A stretch of DNA of 41,273 nt from Fibrobacter sp. Its GTDB lineage: Bacteria; Fibrobacterota; Fibrobacteria; Fibrobacterales; Fibrobacteraceae. This document shows, piece after piece, positions 8,019-17,700 of this stretch. The stretch covers positions 1 through 41,273 of the forward strand of contig JAGDBD010000088.1 of assembly GCA_017959225.1 (NCBI GenBank), in the 5' to 3' direction. The position numbers and the translations under genes were made by a program. The notes under the pieces are model-generated. The model was not told the DNA's origin and searched no databases. It saw nothing but the letters and a program-made list of their open reading frames with translations. How positions within the stretch are numbered: the stretch's first letter is position 1; every line of letters starts with the position of its first letter.

Positions 8019-8084
8019 CGGATTGAAATTTTTTATCGCTTTTCGGATGCTCGAGTGAAATAAAACATCCCCAAATTCAATCCG
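8019..8084. other. Nested long-range inverted repeat
   Basis: CGGATTGAA (8019-8027) pairs with TTCAATCCG (8076-8084). Inside, GGATG (8045-8049) pairs with CATCC (8066-8070). The nested arms follow the lpxD hairpin and end before the convergent sfsA gene. It may be a structured 3' UTR or small RNA. No coding potential was seen. Confidence 0.35.
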
Positions 8085-8152
8085 CGGAAAAAATTATCAT
8101 TCATTGATTCCGATTTCAATGTTTTTGCAAGAATCCCAAAAATAAGTGTATT

Positions 8153-8872
8153 CTAGTAGAATACAGCAACGGGCTTGTCGGCGATGAGACTGTTGGGTGT
8201 GACTTTACAGTCCACGGCGAAAATTTCGACACCTGCCTTTTGGGCCATTCGAAGGGCGTTTCCGAATTCCGGATGGATTTGATCGTCGGGGCCAAAACGT
8301 TTGCAGCCTTTCATTTGAATGAGGAATAGAACGCCACATTCGTAAGGTGTTCCGTCTTCGGCAGTCATCTGTTCCGATTTTATGCGGGTGAGTTCGGTCA
8401 AGTGTTTGATTCCCCTTTCCGTAGGGGCATCGGGAAAGGTTGCAAAGCCGTCGTGCTCCAGGGTGACGCCTTTCACTTCCAAAAACATTTTGCGGTTAGA
8501 AAATTCGATGTAAAAATCAAAGCGTGAATTTCCGAAGGTGAATTCTGGACGCACTAGCTGCAATTTGGGAAAACGCCGCTTGTTTGCGCGAATCCATTCC
8601 GCCGCGACTTTGTTTGGAGCTTGGCTGTCCATGTTTACAAGGATTGTACCCCGGGACGTAACTTTTTCCACGGCAATCAGGTCGTAAGGAGTTTTACGGG
8701 CAGGATTGGTGGATTGTTCAAGGTAAACGGCTGCACCGGGTAACAAAAGTTCTCGGCAGCGGCCTGTATTTTTTACGTGGACAACGGTCTTTTGCCCATC
8801 GACGTTTACGTGGGCTATAAAGCGGTTTGGTCGTGAAATGAATGTCGCTTTTACGATTTTACCGTATTCCAT
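8153..8872 (-). CDS. sfsA: SfsA, sugar fermentation stimulation protein family
   Basis: A 239-residue SfsA-family protein, of the usual length. Members have an OB-fold N-terminal part and a nuclease-like C-terminal domain; E. coli SfsA was found through effects on maltose use and binds DNA, but the cellular task is not firmly set. Conserved blocks are visible: FISRPNRFIAHV (11-22), HVKNTGRCRELLLPG (32-46), the EFSNRKMFLEVKGVTLE region with its acidic-Lys nuclease-like signature, FPDAPTERGIKHLTEL, and CGVLFLIQMKGCKRFGPDDQIHPEFG. A TATATT box lies 10 bases before the ATG and no Shine-Dalgarno is seen. The gene is convergent with lpxD. Confidence 0.9.
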   Translation of the reverse strand: MEYGKIVKATFISRPNRFIAHVNVDGQKTVVHVKNTGRCRELLLPGAAVYLEQSTNPARKTPYDLIAVEKVTSRGTILVNMDSQAPNKVAAEWIRANKRRFPKLQLVRPEFTFGNSRFDFYIEFSNRKMFLEVKGVTLEHDGFATFPDAPTERGIKHLTELTRIKSEQMTAEDGTPYECGVLFLIQMKGCKRFGPDDQIHPEFGNALRMAQKAGVEIFAVDCKVTPNSLIADKPVAVFY

Positions 8873-9342
8873 AGCTTGGGGGAATATACATCTTTTTAAG
8901 AACTAGGCTCTGAACGTGCCGCGGAACGTGCTGCAAAAATGCAAAATAGACTTCTAAGGATTAACTTTTGAAAAATGAACATTCCTTCACACGTCATTGC
9001 GATTGCTTCACTTCGTTCGCAAAGACAAGCGCGGCAACCTTGCGATTGCTTCGTCCTCTTCGTTCAGCGCTTTCAGTCTGCTGCATTAAGGACTAAACAA
9101 GAAAGGCCGTATTTCTTCAATTCCTTTAACAGACTTTTCCTCCCTATGGCGAAGGACCCGAGTTTTAAAAGAGCGTAAGTGTGTAATCGAGAGGATTGGG
9201 AAGAGACTCTTCCGGTGTTATCTTGAGTGAAGCACTTGGCTATTAATGATCTCTTTTGCGGGGAGAAGGTTCTTAAACTCGAAATAAATCACCTTCGGTC
9301 ATAAAAGTCGGGGGTGTTTTTTCTATATTTTAAGCCCAAGTT
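8873..9342. other. 470-base intergenic region with repeats
   Basis: No credible gene lies between sfsA and tRNA-Arg. The stretch holds a palindromic interspersed repeat (8993-9026), a degraded second half-copy around 9040-9065, and a perfect palindrome GGAAGAG-A-CTCTTCC (9198-9212). TATATT at 9324-9329 is a likely -10 box for the tRNA; no clear -35 box is visible. A 67-codon reading frame across the repeat has no recognisable start signal or protein character and was not called. Confidence 0.6.
8993..9026 (+). repeat. Short interspersed palindromic repeat, copy 1
   Basis: GTCATTGCGA (8993-9002) and TCGCAAAGAC (9017-9026) are inverted arms with one mismatch around a 14-base loop, TTGCTTCACTTCGT. 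Copy 2 at 22700-22735 has the same arms and the reverse complement of nearly the same loop, so it is the same element in opposite orientation. Confidence 0.7.
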
Positions 9343-9415
9343 GCCCTCATAGCTCAAATGGATAGAGCACGCCCCTCCTAAGGGTGAGATCTACGTTCGA
9401 TTCGCAGTGGGGGTA
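9343..9415 (+). tRNA. tRNA-Arg (anticodon CCT)
   Basis: A 73-base cloverleaf. Acceptor GCCCTCA pairs with TGGGGGT (one G-U at the first pair and one inside) and the discriminator is A. The D-stem is GCTC/GAGC, and the anticodon stem CGCCC/GGGTG encloses loop CTCCTAA, giving anticodon CCT for codon AGG. The T-loop is TTCGATT, with one mismatch in the T-stem. CCA is not encoded. A T-rich tract follows immediately. It lies 17 bases before the AlgJ-like gene. Confidence 0.93.
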
Positions 9416-9432
9416 CTTTTTTTAAGAGGCCT

Positions 9433-10917
9433 ATGAAACGCCTAACCGTTTTATACACCGCGATATTCCTTGTGATGCTGCTTTTGCCGGTGTCGTGGGA
9501 ATTGGCTCATTCTTATCGGAACGGGGAGTCCTTTGCACCGCTCGATATTTTTCGGGATATAAAGCGCCCGATTGATCGGGAGTCCATTTTAAAGCGGGAA
9601 TCGGATTCTTTGGTCGCCGGATTGGAACGGGTACTTGCCCTTGCCCAAAAGGGAGATTCCACCCTTGCAGAAAAACTTTTGGATTTGGACGGCGTTACCG
9701 AAAATTTAAAGCGCAGCCTGGTGGAAGTGAATTCGTACATGCCTATGGATTCCACCGATACCGCCGTGGTTCAAGTTGCGAAATTCCAAAAGACCCTTGC
9801 GAATCTGGAATCCGATACGACCTTGGGCGATAGCCTTTTGAAAATGGCGAAGGGAATTCAGAACTCGTACGCAAATTTTTCGATGGATCGTGTGGCGAAA
9901 GTCTGGTGGAAACAGGGATTTTTAAGCGGAAAATATTTGAGAGCCTATGAAGCTCGTATGGAAAAAGAGAATTCCTTTGTCAAAAAGACGCGACCGGTTT
10001 ACCAGAGCTTTGCCTGGAGAGTTTTGAAAGATCCCGGAGAAAAGGCTGTACGTGGGGATTCGAGTTTCCTTTTTTACCGTCAGGATGTGGACTTTTTGGT
10101 AAAGCCTGCCCCTTGGATAATCGACAGTTTGGATAATCCCATCGAAGCCGTTTTGGATTTTAAAAAGGAACTGGAAAAACGGGGCGTGGAACTGCTGGTG
10201 GTCGTCGTACCGGGAAAGCCTTCTATTTATCCGGAATTTTTGAATTCGTCCATGTATGGAATGTTCAAACGAAAAGATTTTTCCCTTGGACTTCGCTTTG
10301 TGGATACTTTGCAAACCTTGGGAGTCGAAACGGTAAACCTTTACCCGGTTTTGCATAACGCCAAATTAGACGATCGGGCTGGGGACTTGCTTTACCTGAA
10401 TACCGATACCCATTGGACTCCCCGAGGCGCTCGTATTGCTGCACAAGCGATAGCGGAACAGGTGAAGAAAATGAAAGTTTCGAAGGAATTTCCGAAGCTG
10501 GATTTGACGGATTCCTTGGTGACCGCCGTTCGCACGGGCGATGTGGCGACAATGGCGGATCTTGAATACGCTTTCCCCGATCAGACGGTGGAAGCGCACC
10601 AGGTGAAGAATGCGCAGACGGGAGCGCTTTTGCGCAGTGATTTCCGCAAGTCAAAGGTTTTGATTTTAGGCGACAGCTATTCCCGCATTTATGAAACGGA
10701 CGCTCCCATGTCCGCAGGTTGGATTTCGCAATTTGCAGAAGAAATGCAGACCCCCGTTGCGAGCATTGTTTCGGATGGAGGCTCCAGTACGCTTGTCCGT
10801 GAAAAGCTTGCCCGCCGTTCCGGTGTTCTCAAAAACATGAAACTTGTGATTTGGGAATTCGTTGAACGGGATTTGCGCTTTGGTGCGGAAGGCTGGAAAA
10901 AAGTGAGGCTTGACTGA
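9433..10917 (+). CDS. AlgJ/AlgX-like SGNH-type O-acetyltransferase domain protein
   Basis: A 494-residue protein anchored by an N-terminal hydrophobic segment (about residues 5-22), with the rest periplasmic. The C-terminal half has the SGNH-like fold seen in AlgJ/AlgX and DHHW proteins, which O-acetylate exported polysaccharides. The Asp-x-His pair is in DTHW (Asp325, His327) and the serine nucleophile in GDSYSR (Ser415). SSFLFYRQD and VVVPGKPSIYP are typical conserved stretches. Residues 50-190 are helical, charged and unlike the family core. Usually such proteins work with an MBOAT membrane partner; none is in the window. AAGAGG precedes the ATG. The stop overlaps the hemL start (TGATG). 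Substrate unknown. Confidence 0.75.
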   Translation: MKRLTVLYTAIFLVMLLLPVSWELAHSYRNGESFAPLDIFRDIKRPIDRESILKRESDSLVAGLERVLALAQKGDSTLAEKLLDLDGVTENLKRSLVEVNSYMPMDSTDTAVVQVAKFQKTLANLESDTTLGDSLLKMAKGIQNSYANFSMDRVAKVWWKQGFLSGKYLRAYEARMEKENSFVKKTRPVYQSFAWRVLKDPGEKAVRGDSSFLFYRQDVDFLVKPAPWIIDSLDNPIEAVLDFKKELEKRGVELLVVVVPGKPSIYPEFLNSSMYGMFKRKDFSLGLRFVDTLQTLGVETVNLYPVLHNAKLDDRAGDLLYLNTDTHWTPRGARIAAQAIAEQVKKMKVSKEFPKLDLTDSLVTAVRTGDVATMADLEYAFPDQTVEAHQVKNAQTGALLRSDFRKSKVLILGDSYSRIYETDAPMSAGWISQFAEEMQTPVASIVSDGGSSTLVREKLARRSGVLKNMKLVIWEFVERDLRFGAEGWKKVRLD

Positions 10918-12194
10918 TGGTTAAAAATTCTTGGTGGGACCGTGCTTTGAAAGTTCTCCCGGGTGGAGTGGATTCCCCGGTGCGCGCATTTGGCGGCGTT
11001 GGCGGCGAACCGGTGTTTGTAAAACGCGCGGAAGGCCCTTACCTTTTTGCCGATGACGGAACGCAGTACGTGGATTATATCGGATCTTGGGGGCCCATGA
11101 TTTTAGGGCACAATCCTCCGGAAGTGACGGAAGCGTTGCGCGATCAGCTGAGCCGTGGGTTAAGCTTTGGCATGGGAACGGATATCGAAGTGGAACTTGC
11201 GGAATTGATCCTTTCCAAAATTCCGGGCATGGAAAAAATCCGCCTGGTGAATTCCGGAACAGAAGCGACGATGAGCGCAATCCGCGTGGCCCGTGGTGCA
11301 ACTGGTCGAAATAAGATTATCAAGTTCCGCGGTTGTTATCATGGTCACGGAGATTCTTTTTTGATTCAGGCAGGTTCTGGAGCACTGACTCATGGTGCGC
11401 CTAGTTCCCTCGGTGTAACTCCCGGAGTTGCACAGGATACTTTGATTGCCGATTACAACCACTTGGAACAGGTGGAAGCTCTGTTTGACGCTCACCCGAA
11501 TGAAATCGCAGCTGTAATCGTGGAACCGATCGCTGGTAACATGGGTTGCGTTCCGCCGAAAGCAGGCTTCCTTGAAGGCCTTCGGAAAGTTTGTACGCAA
11601 AATGGTTCCGTGCTGATTTTTGATGAAGTGATGACAGGCTTTCGCGTTTCGGACGGCGGTGCCGCTAAGCGGTTTGGCGTTCAACCGGATATGATCACCC
11701 TCGGAAAAATCGTGGGCGGTGGAATGCCTCTTGCCGCATATTCGGGAAAGGAATCGCTGATGCGGAACGTAAGCCCTCTGGGTAAGGTTTACCAGGCGGG
11801 AACACTTTCTGGAAACCCGATGGCGGTAACAGCTGGCCTTGCTCAACTTCAGCTTTTGTACAAATTAAATCCGTGGGAAGCTTTGGAACAAAAAGGTCAA
11901 ATTCTCGAAACGGGACTCCGTTCTGCTGCCGCGGAAGCCGGTGCTTCTGTACAAATTAACCGTGTAGGGTCCATGTTTACAGTGTTCTTTTCGAATGCGC
12001 CAGTCGTGGACACGGAAACGGCTCTTTCCGCAGACACCAAACGCTTTGCGACCTTTTTCCACGAAATGCTCCGACAGGGAATCTTCTTTCCGCCTTCCCA
12101 GTTCGAAACCACATTCATCGGCGCTTGCCATTCGAAAGAAATTTTGGAAAAGACTATCGCTGCAGCGAAAAACGCATTTGAAAAGGTGAAGTAA
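10917..12194 (+). CDS. hemL: Glutamate-1-semialdehyde 2,1-aminomutase
   Basis: A 425-residue class III aminotransferase-fold enzyme that turns glutamate-1-semialdehyde into 5-aminolevulinate, the entry to haem and corrin synthesis by the C5 route. The N-terminal LPGGVDSPVRAF block is diagnostic. NSGTEATMSAIRVARG (about 117-132) is the cofactor phosphate region, and IFDEVMTGFR the Asp that touches the pyridine nitrogen. The PLP lysine is Lys264 in LGKIVGGGMP. Length and motifs are normal. Its start overlaps the AlgJ-like stop by one base and its own TAA overlaps the next ATG by one base, so the three genes are probably co-transcribed and coupled. Confidence 0.96.
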   Translation: MVKNSWWDRALKVLPGGVDSPVRAFGGVGGEPVFVKRAEGPYLFADDGTQYVDYIGSWGPMILGHNPPEVTEALRDQLSRGLSFGMGTDIEVELAELILSKIPGMEKIRLVNSGTEATMSAIRVARGATGRNKIIKFRGCYHGHGDSFLIQAGSGALTHGAPSSLGVTPGVAQDTLIADYNHLEQVEALFDAHPNEIAAVIVEPIAGNMGCVPPKAGFLEGLRKVCTQNGSVLIFDEVMTGFRVSDGGAAKRFGVQPDMITLGKIVGGGMPLAAYSGKESLMRNVSPLGKVYQAGTLSGNPMAVTAGLAQLQLLYKLNPWEALEQKGQILETGLRSAAAEAGASVQINRVGSMFTVFFSNAPVVDTETALSADTKRFATFFHEMLRQGIFFPPSQFETTFIGACHSKEILEKTIAAAKNAFEKVK

Positions 12195-13522
12195 TGAATA
12201 TTTCCGAAGCGGTCCAGTTCCTTGCAGAAGAAGCCAAAAAAACGGCCACTGCATTTGACATCATCGGCGGGCATTCCAAATCCGAAGGCGTTTCCGTTTT
12301 TCAAGGGAAGGTCCAGAATACGGAAATTTCGGAATCCGTGGGGGTCGGCATTCGCGCCTTTAATGGCGTTAAACCCGGCTACGCTTATACGGAACGTCTA
12401 ACTGAAGAAGCTCTTCGCCAAACTGTAAAAGACGCTTTGCTTCATACTCAGTTTACTAAGGATCTTCCCATTGAACTTCCGCATCCGGAATCTCATCCCC
12501 TTCGAAAAATCGAATACAATCCGGATTTAAAAAATGTGACGCTTGCGCAAATGGCGGAGCTTTCTATTGATATTGAAAAGCGCTGCTTTGCTCTTTCGAA
12601 AGATGTCAAGAATGTGCCGTATCTCGGTTGCCAAAAAGAAGAATCCTTGACCGTGTTTGCAAATTCCAACGGGATTTACTTTGAACGTCGTGACAACGGC
12701 ATCGGTGCAGGTGCGGGTGTTGTCGCGGAACGCGGTGGTTCTAAAAAGCTCGGCGGCTTTGATCAAGATAAAATGAGCCTTGAAGAACTTTCTGCCGAGA
12801 CCATTGCCAAAAAATCCGTGGAGCGGGCCCTTGAACTTTTGGAACCGAAAAAAATTGAAACGGGGAAAATGCCGGTTGTCCTTTCGGAACGAGTGGCTGG
12901 CCAAATCCTTGGCATGTACGCTTCATCCTGTGTTGCTGAAATGGTACAAAAAGGACAGTCGCGTTTGCAGGGAAGGCTCGGTCAAAAAATCGCCGGGGCA
13001 AAGCTTTCGCTTCTTTCGGACCCGACCCGCGAAGATCTTCCGGGAGTCAAAACTTACGACTCCGAAGGGACTTACGCAGACAAGGTGACCGTGGTGAACG
13101 AAGGCGTTCTTTCGGAATTCCTTTACAACTTAGAAACGGCCCACGTGGAAGGCAGAAAAAGCAACGGTTGCGCTTTGCGCTCTTACGAAGGTAAAGTGGG
13201 AACCGGATTTTCGAACCTGGTGGTTTTGCCGGGAGAATATACCACTGCGGAACTTTTGAAGCTTTTCCCGAAGTGCTTGCTGGTAGTGCGTTTAGAAGGC
13301 AATTCCGGTTGCAGTGCGATCAGCGGCGAAATGAGTATCGGTGTGCAGGGAATGTATGCGGAAAACGGTCATATTCTGCATCCGGTGGAAGGAGCAACGT
13401 TAAGTGCAAACTTTATCGATTTGCTCGAAACTCTCGTGGCGATCGGTAAAGAATATCCGGAATCTTACACAAGTCGCCAAGTTCCAGCGCTTGCTTTCCC
13501 GGAAATTGCCGTTTCCAACTAA
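12194..13522 (+). CDS. pmbA: PmbA/TldE-like metalloprotease-related protein
   Basis: A 442-residue member of the TldD/PmbA (TldE) family. In E. coli, TldD and TldE form a heterodimeric protease that matures microcin B17 and degrades some unfolded peptides. TldD carries the HExxxH zinc motif; that motif is absent here, so this is the TldE/PmbA side. Family features include the N-terminal ESVGVGIRAFNGVKPGYAYT stretch, GAGAGVVAERGG in the middle and the Gly-rich EGNSGCSAISGEMSIG region near the C-terminus. Being downstream of hemL with a one-base overlap suggests co-expression rather than a shared pathway. No TldD gene is in this window. Confidence 0.87.
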   Translation: MNISEAVQFLAEEAKKTATAFDIIGGHSKSEGVSVFQGKVQNTEISESVGVGIRAFNGVKPGYAYTERLTEEALRQTVKDALLHTQFTKDLPIELPHPESHPLRKIEYNPDLKNVTLAQMAELSIDIEKRCFALSKDVKNVPYLGCQKEESLTVFANSNGIYFERRDNGIGAGAGVVAERGGSKKLGGFDQDKMSLEELSAETIAKKSVERALELLEPKKIETGKMPVVLSERVAGQILGMYASSCVAEMVQKGQSRLQGRLGQKIAGAKLSLLSDPTREDLPGVKTYDSEGTYADKVTVVNEGVLSEFLYNLETAHVEGRKSNGCALRSYEGKVGTGFSNLVVLPGEYTTAELLKLFPKCLLVVRLEGNSGCSAISGEMSIGVQGMYAENGHILHPVEGATLSANFIDLLETLVAIGKEYPESYTSRQVPALAFPEIAVSN

Positions 13523-13654
13523 TTTTCGTGGCAAAAAACGGGGGGGGGAGCGTTTCTTTGTCATGATTTTGTAAAATCGTAACTATTTTTCCCTAAGTTG
13601 CAACTTCTGATGTTGTTATATCATCTAAATGGGGAGATTCAAAGTAGGTATAAC

Positions 13655-14767
13655 ATGAAAACACGTTTCGTTTTATTGATCGCTATTCTCTTTGGCTGCT
13701 TTTGGATGGTAGCTTGCTCTTCGGACTCCGCGGCAAATGGAATGCCCGGTAAAATGCCTGGCAAAAACGGTGCGCCTCCGGGAGCCGCAATGAATCGGAC
13801 GTTGCGTGTTACCGGCTATATCGCAGTTCCGGATTCGACCACGGGAACTTATACGGCAGACGGCGAACTCCTTGCCGATGCACAGGTCGATTTGAAAACG
13901 GAAACCTCCGGAAAGTTGGTGAAGCTCTACGCAAAAGATGGCCAGAAGGTTTCCAAGGGAACTCTCCTTGCAAAGCTCGATGACGGGGAACTCCAAGCGA
14001 ATTTGAAAAGCGCTGTGACGACTCTTGAACTTGCCGAGAAAAAAGCGGCAAGAACCAAAACCCTCTTTGAAAAGGACGGTGCGACAGCCGAAGAACTGGA
14101 ATCTGCCGAAAGCAGCGTGGAATCGGCAAAGGCTTCCAAAGAACTGATTGAAGCCCAGTTGAAAAAGGTGGAAGTTCGCGCACCGTTTTCTGGAACTTTG
14201 GGTGTTGTCGAAGTTTCGGAAGGCGCTTGGATGAATTCCGGATCGCAGATTGCAACCCTTACCAATACAAGTGAATTGAAAGTGGAATTTGAACTTCCGC
14301 AGCGCTTCTCCCGCAGTGTGAAAGTGGGCGACAAGGTCCTTCTGATCGATACAGAACAGGAAGTTCGTGCTGAAGCTAAAATTTCCTTTATGGATGCAAC
14401 GCTTTCGAATTCGAGCCGTACCCGCAAAGCCCGTGCCGTTGTGAATAATAAAAATGGTAAGTATTTGCCGGGTACTTATGTGCGAGTCCAGCTGGACTTT
14501 GGACAGGGAAATAATGTGGGCATGCCGATTCCTTCGGAAGCGGTGACTCTCGATGAAAAAGGCGCCTATATCTTTGTGGCTAAAGAAGGAAAGGCGAACA
14601 AAGTTTATATCAAGACCGGTTTAAGAACGCCGATCACGGTAGATGTCTTGGACGGACTTTCCACAGGCGATACAGTCATTGTTTCTGGCCTTATGAACAT
14701 ACGTGATGGAATGGGCGTCGAAATCAAGGAATTGGCAAATAACATGAGCTACGGGGTGAATGAATGA
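13655..14767 (+). CDS. RND efflux periplasmic adaptor lipoprotein
   Basis: A 370-residue membrane-fusion protein that bridges an RND pump and its outer-membrane channel. A lipobox (MVACSS, Cys21) shows inner-membrane lipid anchoring as in AcrA/MexA. A Gly/Pro/Met-rich linker follows, then the lipoyl half-motif LLADAQVDLKTETSGKLVKL, and a coiled-coil hairpin roughly residues 115-175 with heptads rich in Ala, Glu and Lys. The second lipoyl half is VRAPFSGTLGVVEVSEG, followed by beta-barrel and membrane-proximal domains. ATG at 13655 was chosen because it opens the signal peptide; an earlier in-frame ATG at 13598 would hide it. Its stop overlaps the pump start (ATGA). Confidence 0.92.
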   Translation: MKTRFVLLIAILFGCFWMVACSSDSAANGMPGKMPGKNGAPPGAAMNRTLRVTGYIAVPDSTTGTYTADGELLADAQVDLKTETSGKLVKLYAKDGQKVSKGTLLAKLDDGELQANLKSAVTTLELAEKKAARTKTLFEKDGATAEELESAESSVESAKASKELIEAQLKKVEVRAPFSGTLGVVEVSEGAWMNSGSQIATLTNTSELKVEFELPQRFSRSVKVGDKVLLIDTEQEVRAEAKISFMDATLSNSSRTRKARAVVNNKNGKYLPGTYVRVQLDFGQGNNVGMPIPSEAVTLDEKGAYIFVAKEGKANKVYIKTGLRTPITVDVLDGLSTGDTVIVSGLMNIRDGMGVEIKELANNMSYGVNE

Positions 14768-17700
14768 GTTTTTCGACACTTTCTATTCGACGCCCTGTGC
14801 TTGTCACAGTGCTTTCTTTGGGCATTGTGTTGATAGGCGCATTTGGCGCATCAAACCTAGGCATTCGTGAATACCCGAACGTTGACTCGCCGATTATTAC
14901 GGTGCGTACGACTTATACGGGTGCAAACGCAGCGGTGGTTGAAACCGAAGTGACCGAAATCATTGAAGCTTCGGTGAACAGTGCTTCGGGTATTAAATCC
15001 CTGACTTCCACAAGCTCTGACGGTAGTTCCACGATCCGTGCGGAGTTTGAAGTGGGAACGGATTTGGAAGCGGCTGCAAACGATATTCGTGACCGCGTTT
15101 CCCGTGTGGAAGGAAAACTTCCCGATGGCGCCGATGCTCCTGTGGTTTACAAGTCCGATTCGGATTCCGATCCGATTTTGATTGCGAGCCTTCTTTCGGA
15201 TACCCGTGATGCTATGGAACTTTCGGAACTTGCGACGAACGTGGTGAAGGAACGTTTGCAGACGATTTCGGGCGTTTCGGAAGTGAATCTTTGGGGTTCT
15301 AAAACGCCAGTGCTTCGCGTTTGGCTCGATCCGTTGCGTATGAAGGCTTTGGGCGTCACCGCTTCGGATGTTTCGGCAGCTCTTGCTGTAGAAAACGAAG
15401 AACTGCCTTCGGGTAAAATCGAAGGCCAGGCGATGGACCTTTCCATTCGTACCCTTGGACGTTTGGAAAACCCTGCGGATTTCAATGCGATCCCGGTTAA
15501 AACGGCTGCAGACGGCTCCATTGTAAAGCTTTCGGACGTGGCAACAATCCATTACGAACCGAAAGATACGCGTACCGGTTTTAAGCGTAACGGTAAAAAC
15601 GTGATTGCTCTCGCTGTGATTGCTCAGCCGGGTTCTAACCACGTGTCCATTGCGGATGAATTTTATAAGCGAGTGGAAGACCTCCGTCGTGACTTGCCTT
15701 CCGATATCCAGATTCTGAGCGGTCTCGATAAATCGGTGAATATTCGTTCGTCTATTCGCGAAGTGATTGAAACGATCTTCTTTTCGTTCCTGCTCGTGAT
15801 TGTTGTGATTTTCCTCTTCTTGCGAGAAGTGCGCACGACTTTGATACCGATGGTTGTTATTCCGGTTTCGATTGTGGGAAGCTTTTTTGTGCTTTACATT
15901 TTCGGGTTCTCTATCAACGTGCTGACGCTACTTGCCATGGTGCTTGCGATCGGCCTTGTGGTGGACGATGCCATTGTGATTGTGGAAAATATTTACCAGA
16001 AAATTGAACGCAATATGACGCCGAAAGCGGCTGCGGTTGCGGGCATTCAGGAAATCTTTTTTGCGGTCATTGCGACGTCCGTGGTGCTTATGGCCGTGTT
16101 TGTGCCGATGCTTGCCCTTGGCGGAACGACGGGCCTTTTGTTCCGTGAATTCGTGGCGGTGATGATCGGTACAGTCGTGATTTCGACATTCTGCGCATTG
16201 ACTCTTACTCCGATGCTTTGTTCGAAGATTTTACGCGCTCAGAAGAAAGGCGCTTTGTACAATGCGACCGAACCTTTCTTTGATTGGCTGAACGAAATCT
16301 ATAACAAGCTGTTGAACGCCTTCCTTCGTGTTCGCGGATTGATCTTTGTGATCATTGGCGCTTTGCTGGTGGCCGCGTACTACTGCTTTACGAGCCTTTC
16401 CAGTGAAATGGCTCCGCAGGAAGATAGTAACGTGTTCATGGTGAACATTTCTGCTCCGGAAGGAACGGGTCTTGGCCAGACGAAAAAGATGACCGAAGCC
16501 TTTGTGGAAGAAATGACCGCTTTGATGGATTCGACGGAATATGAAGAAGTTCAGGCCGGTGCGCGTTCTGGCGGAAGCTCCATGATCCGTGTAATGTTGA
16601 ATAGCGACAAATCCAAGCGTCGCTCCCAGAGCGAAATCGCTCGACAGGTGCAGGTTTTGGGCGCAAGCTACCCCGATTTGCGCGTGATGGTCTTTGAACC
16701 GCAAAGTATTAGTACGACTATGGGCGGTTTGCCTGTGCAGTTTGTGTTGCAGGCGAGCGACATCGAAGTTTTGAGAACGCTTTTGCCGAAGTTCACCGCC
16801 GAAGCGGAAAAGAGTGGCGTCTTTAGCGTGGTCAATGCGGACTTGAAATTCACAAAACCGGAGCTTCACGTGGAAATCAACCGTGAAAAGGCTCATGACC
16901 AGGGCGTTTCCGTGGATGACATTGCAACGACGATCGCACTCACCATGGGTGACCAGACTTACGGTGAATATTACAAGGACGGTCGCCAGTACGATATTAT
17001 TGGAGCAGTGCCGTATCAGTACCGCTTCTCGCCGACGAATTTGGACGAGTTGAGCGTTCGCAACGGCTCGGGTGAAATGGTTTCCGTTTCGAACTTTATC
17101 ACCTATACGGAAAAGTCCGCTTCGCCTTCGCTTCCGCGTTATAACCGCTTTAGTTCTGCGACGGTTTCTGCAGGCCTTATGCCCGGAAAAACTGTGGGTG
17201 ACGGTGTTGCGGAAATGCGCCGAATCGCTAAAGAAATCATTCCGGATTCTTTGAACATCCAAACGGAACTTACCGGAACGTCAAAGGAATTCGAAGAAAG
17301 CTCTTCGGGTCTTTATATCGTGTTCTTGCTGGCTCTGGCTTGCATCTTCCTTGTGCTGGCTGGACAGTTCGAAAGTTACCGTTCTCCGTTTGTGACCTTC
17401 TTTACGGTGCCGCTTGCACTTGCGGGTGCGGTGATTGCGCTCTACTTCTTTGGTCAGACGCTGAACATCTTTAGTGAAATCGCTTTGATCCTTTTGCTTG
17501 GCCTTGTGACAAAGAACGGTATTTTGATCGTGGAATTTGCAAACCAGATTGCGGAACGTACAGGTTGCTCTAGACTCGCCGCTGCAAAGAAGGCTGCCCG
17601 TTTGCGCTTCCGTCCGATTCTAATGACGAGCCTTTCGACGGTTCTTGGCGCTGTGCCGCTGATTTTGACGGGAACGCCTAGCCGTATCGCTATGGGTATT

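Noticed and set aside
8975-9178. A 67-codon frame between sfsA and tRNA-Arg
   Set aside because: It runs through the interspersed palindromic repeat, with no start signal and no protein-like composition.
13540-13548. G9 tract as a phase-variable switch
   Set aside because: It is intergenic, about 110 bases before the adaptor gene start and 17 bases after the pmbA stop, with no promoter spacing that a change in length would obviously affect. The G8 run at 29-36 is likewise outside genes.
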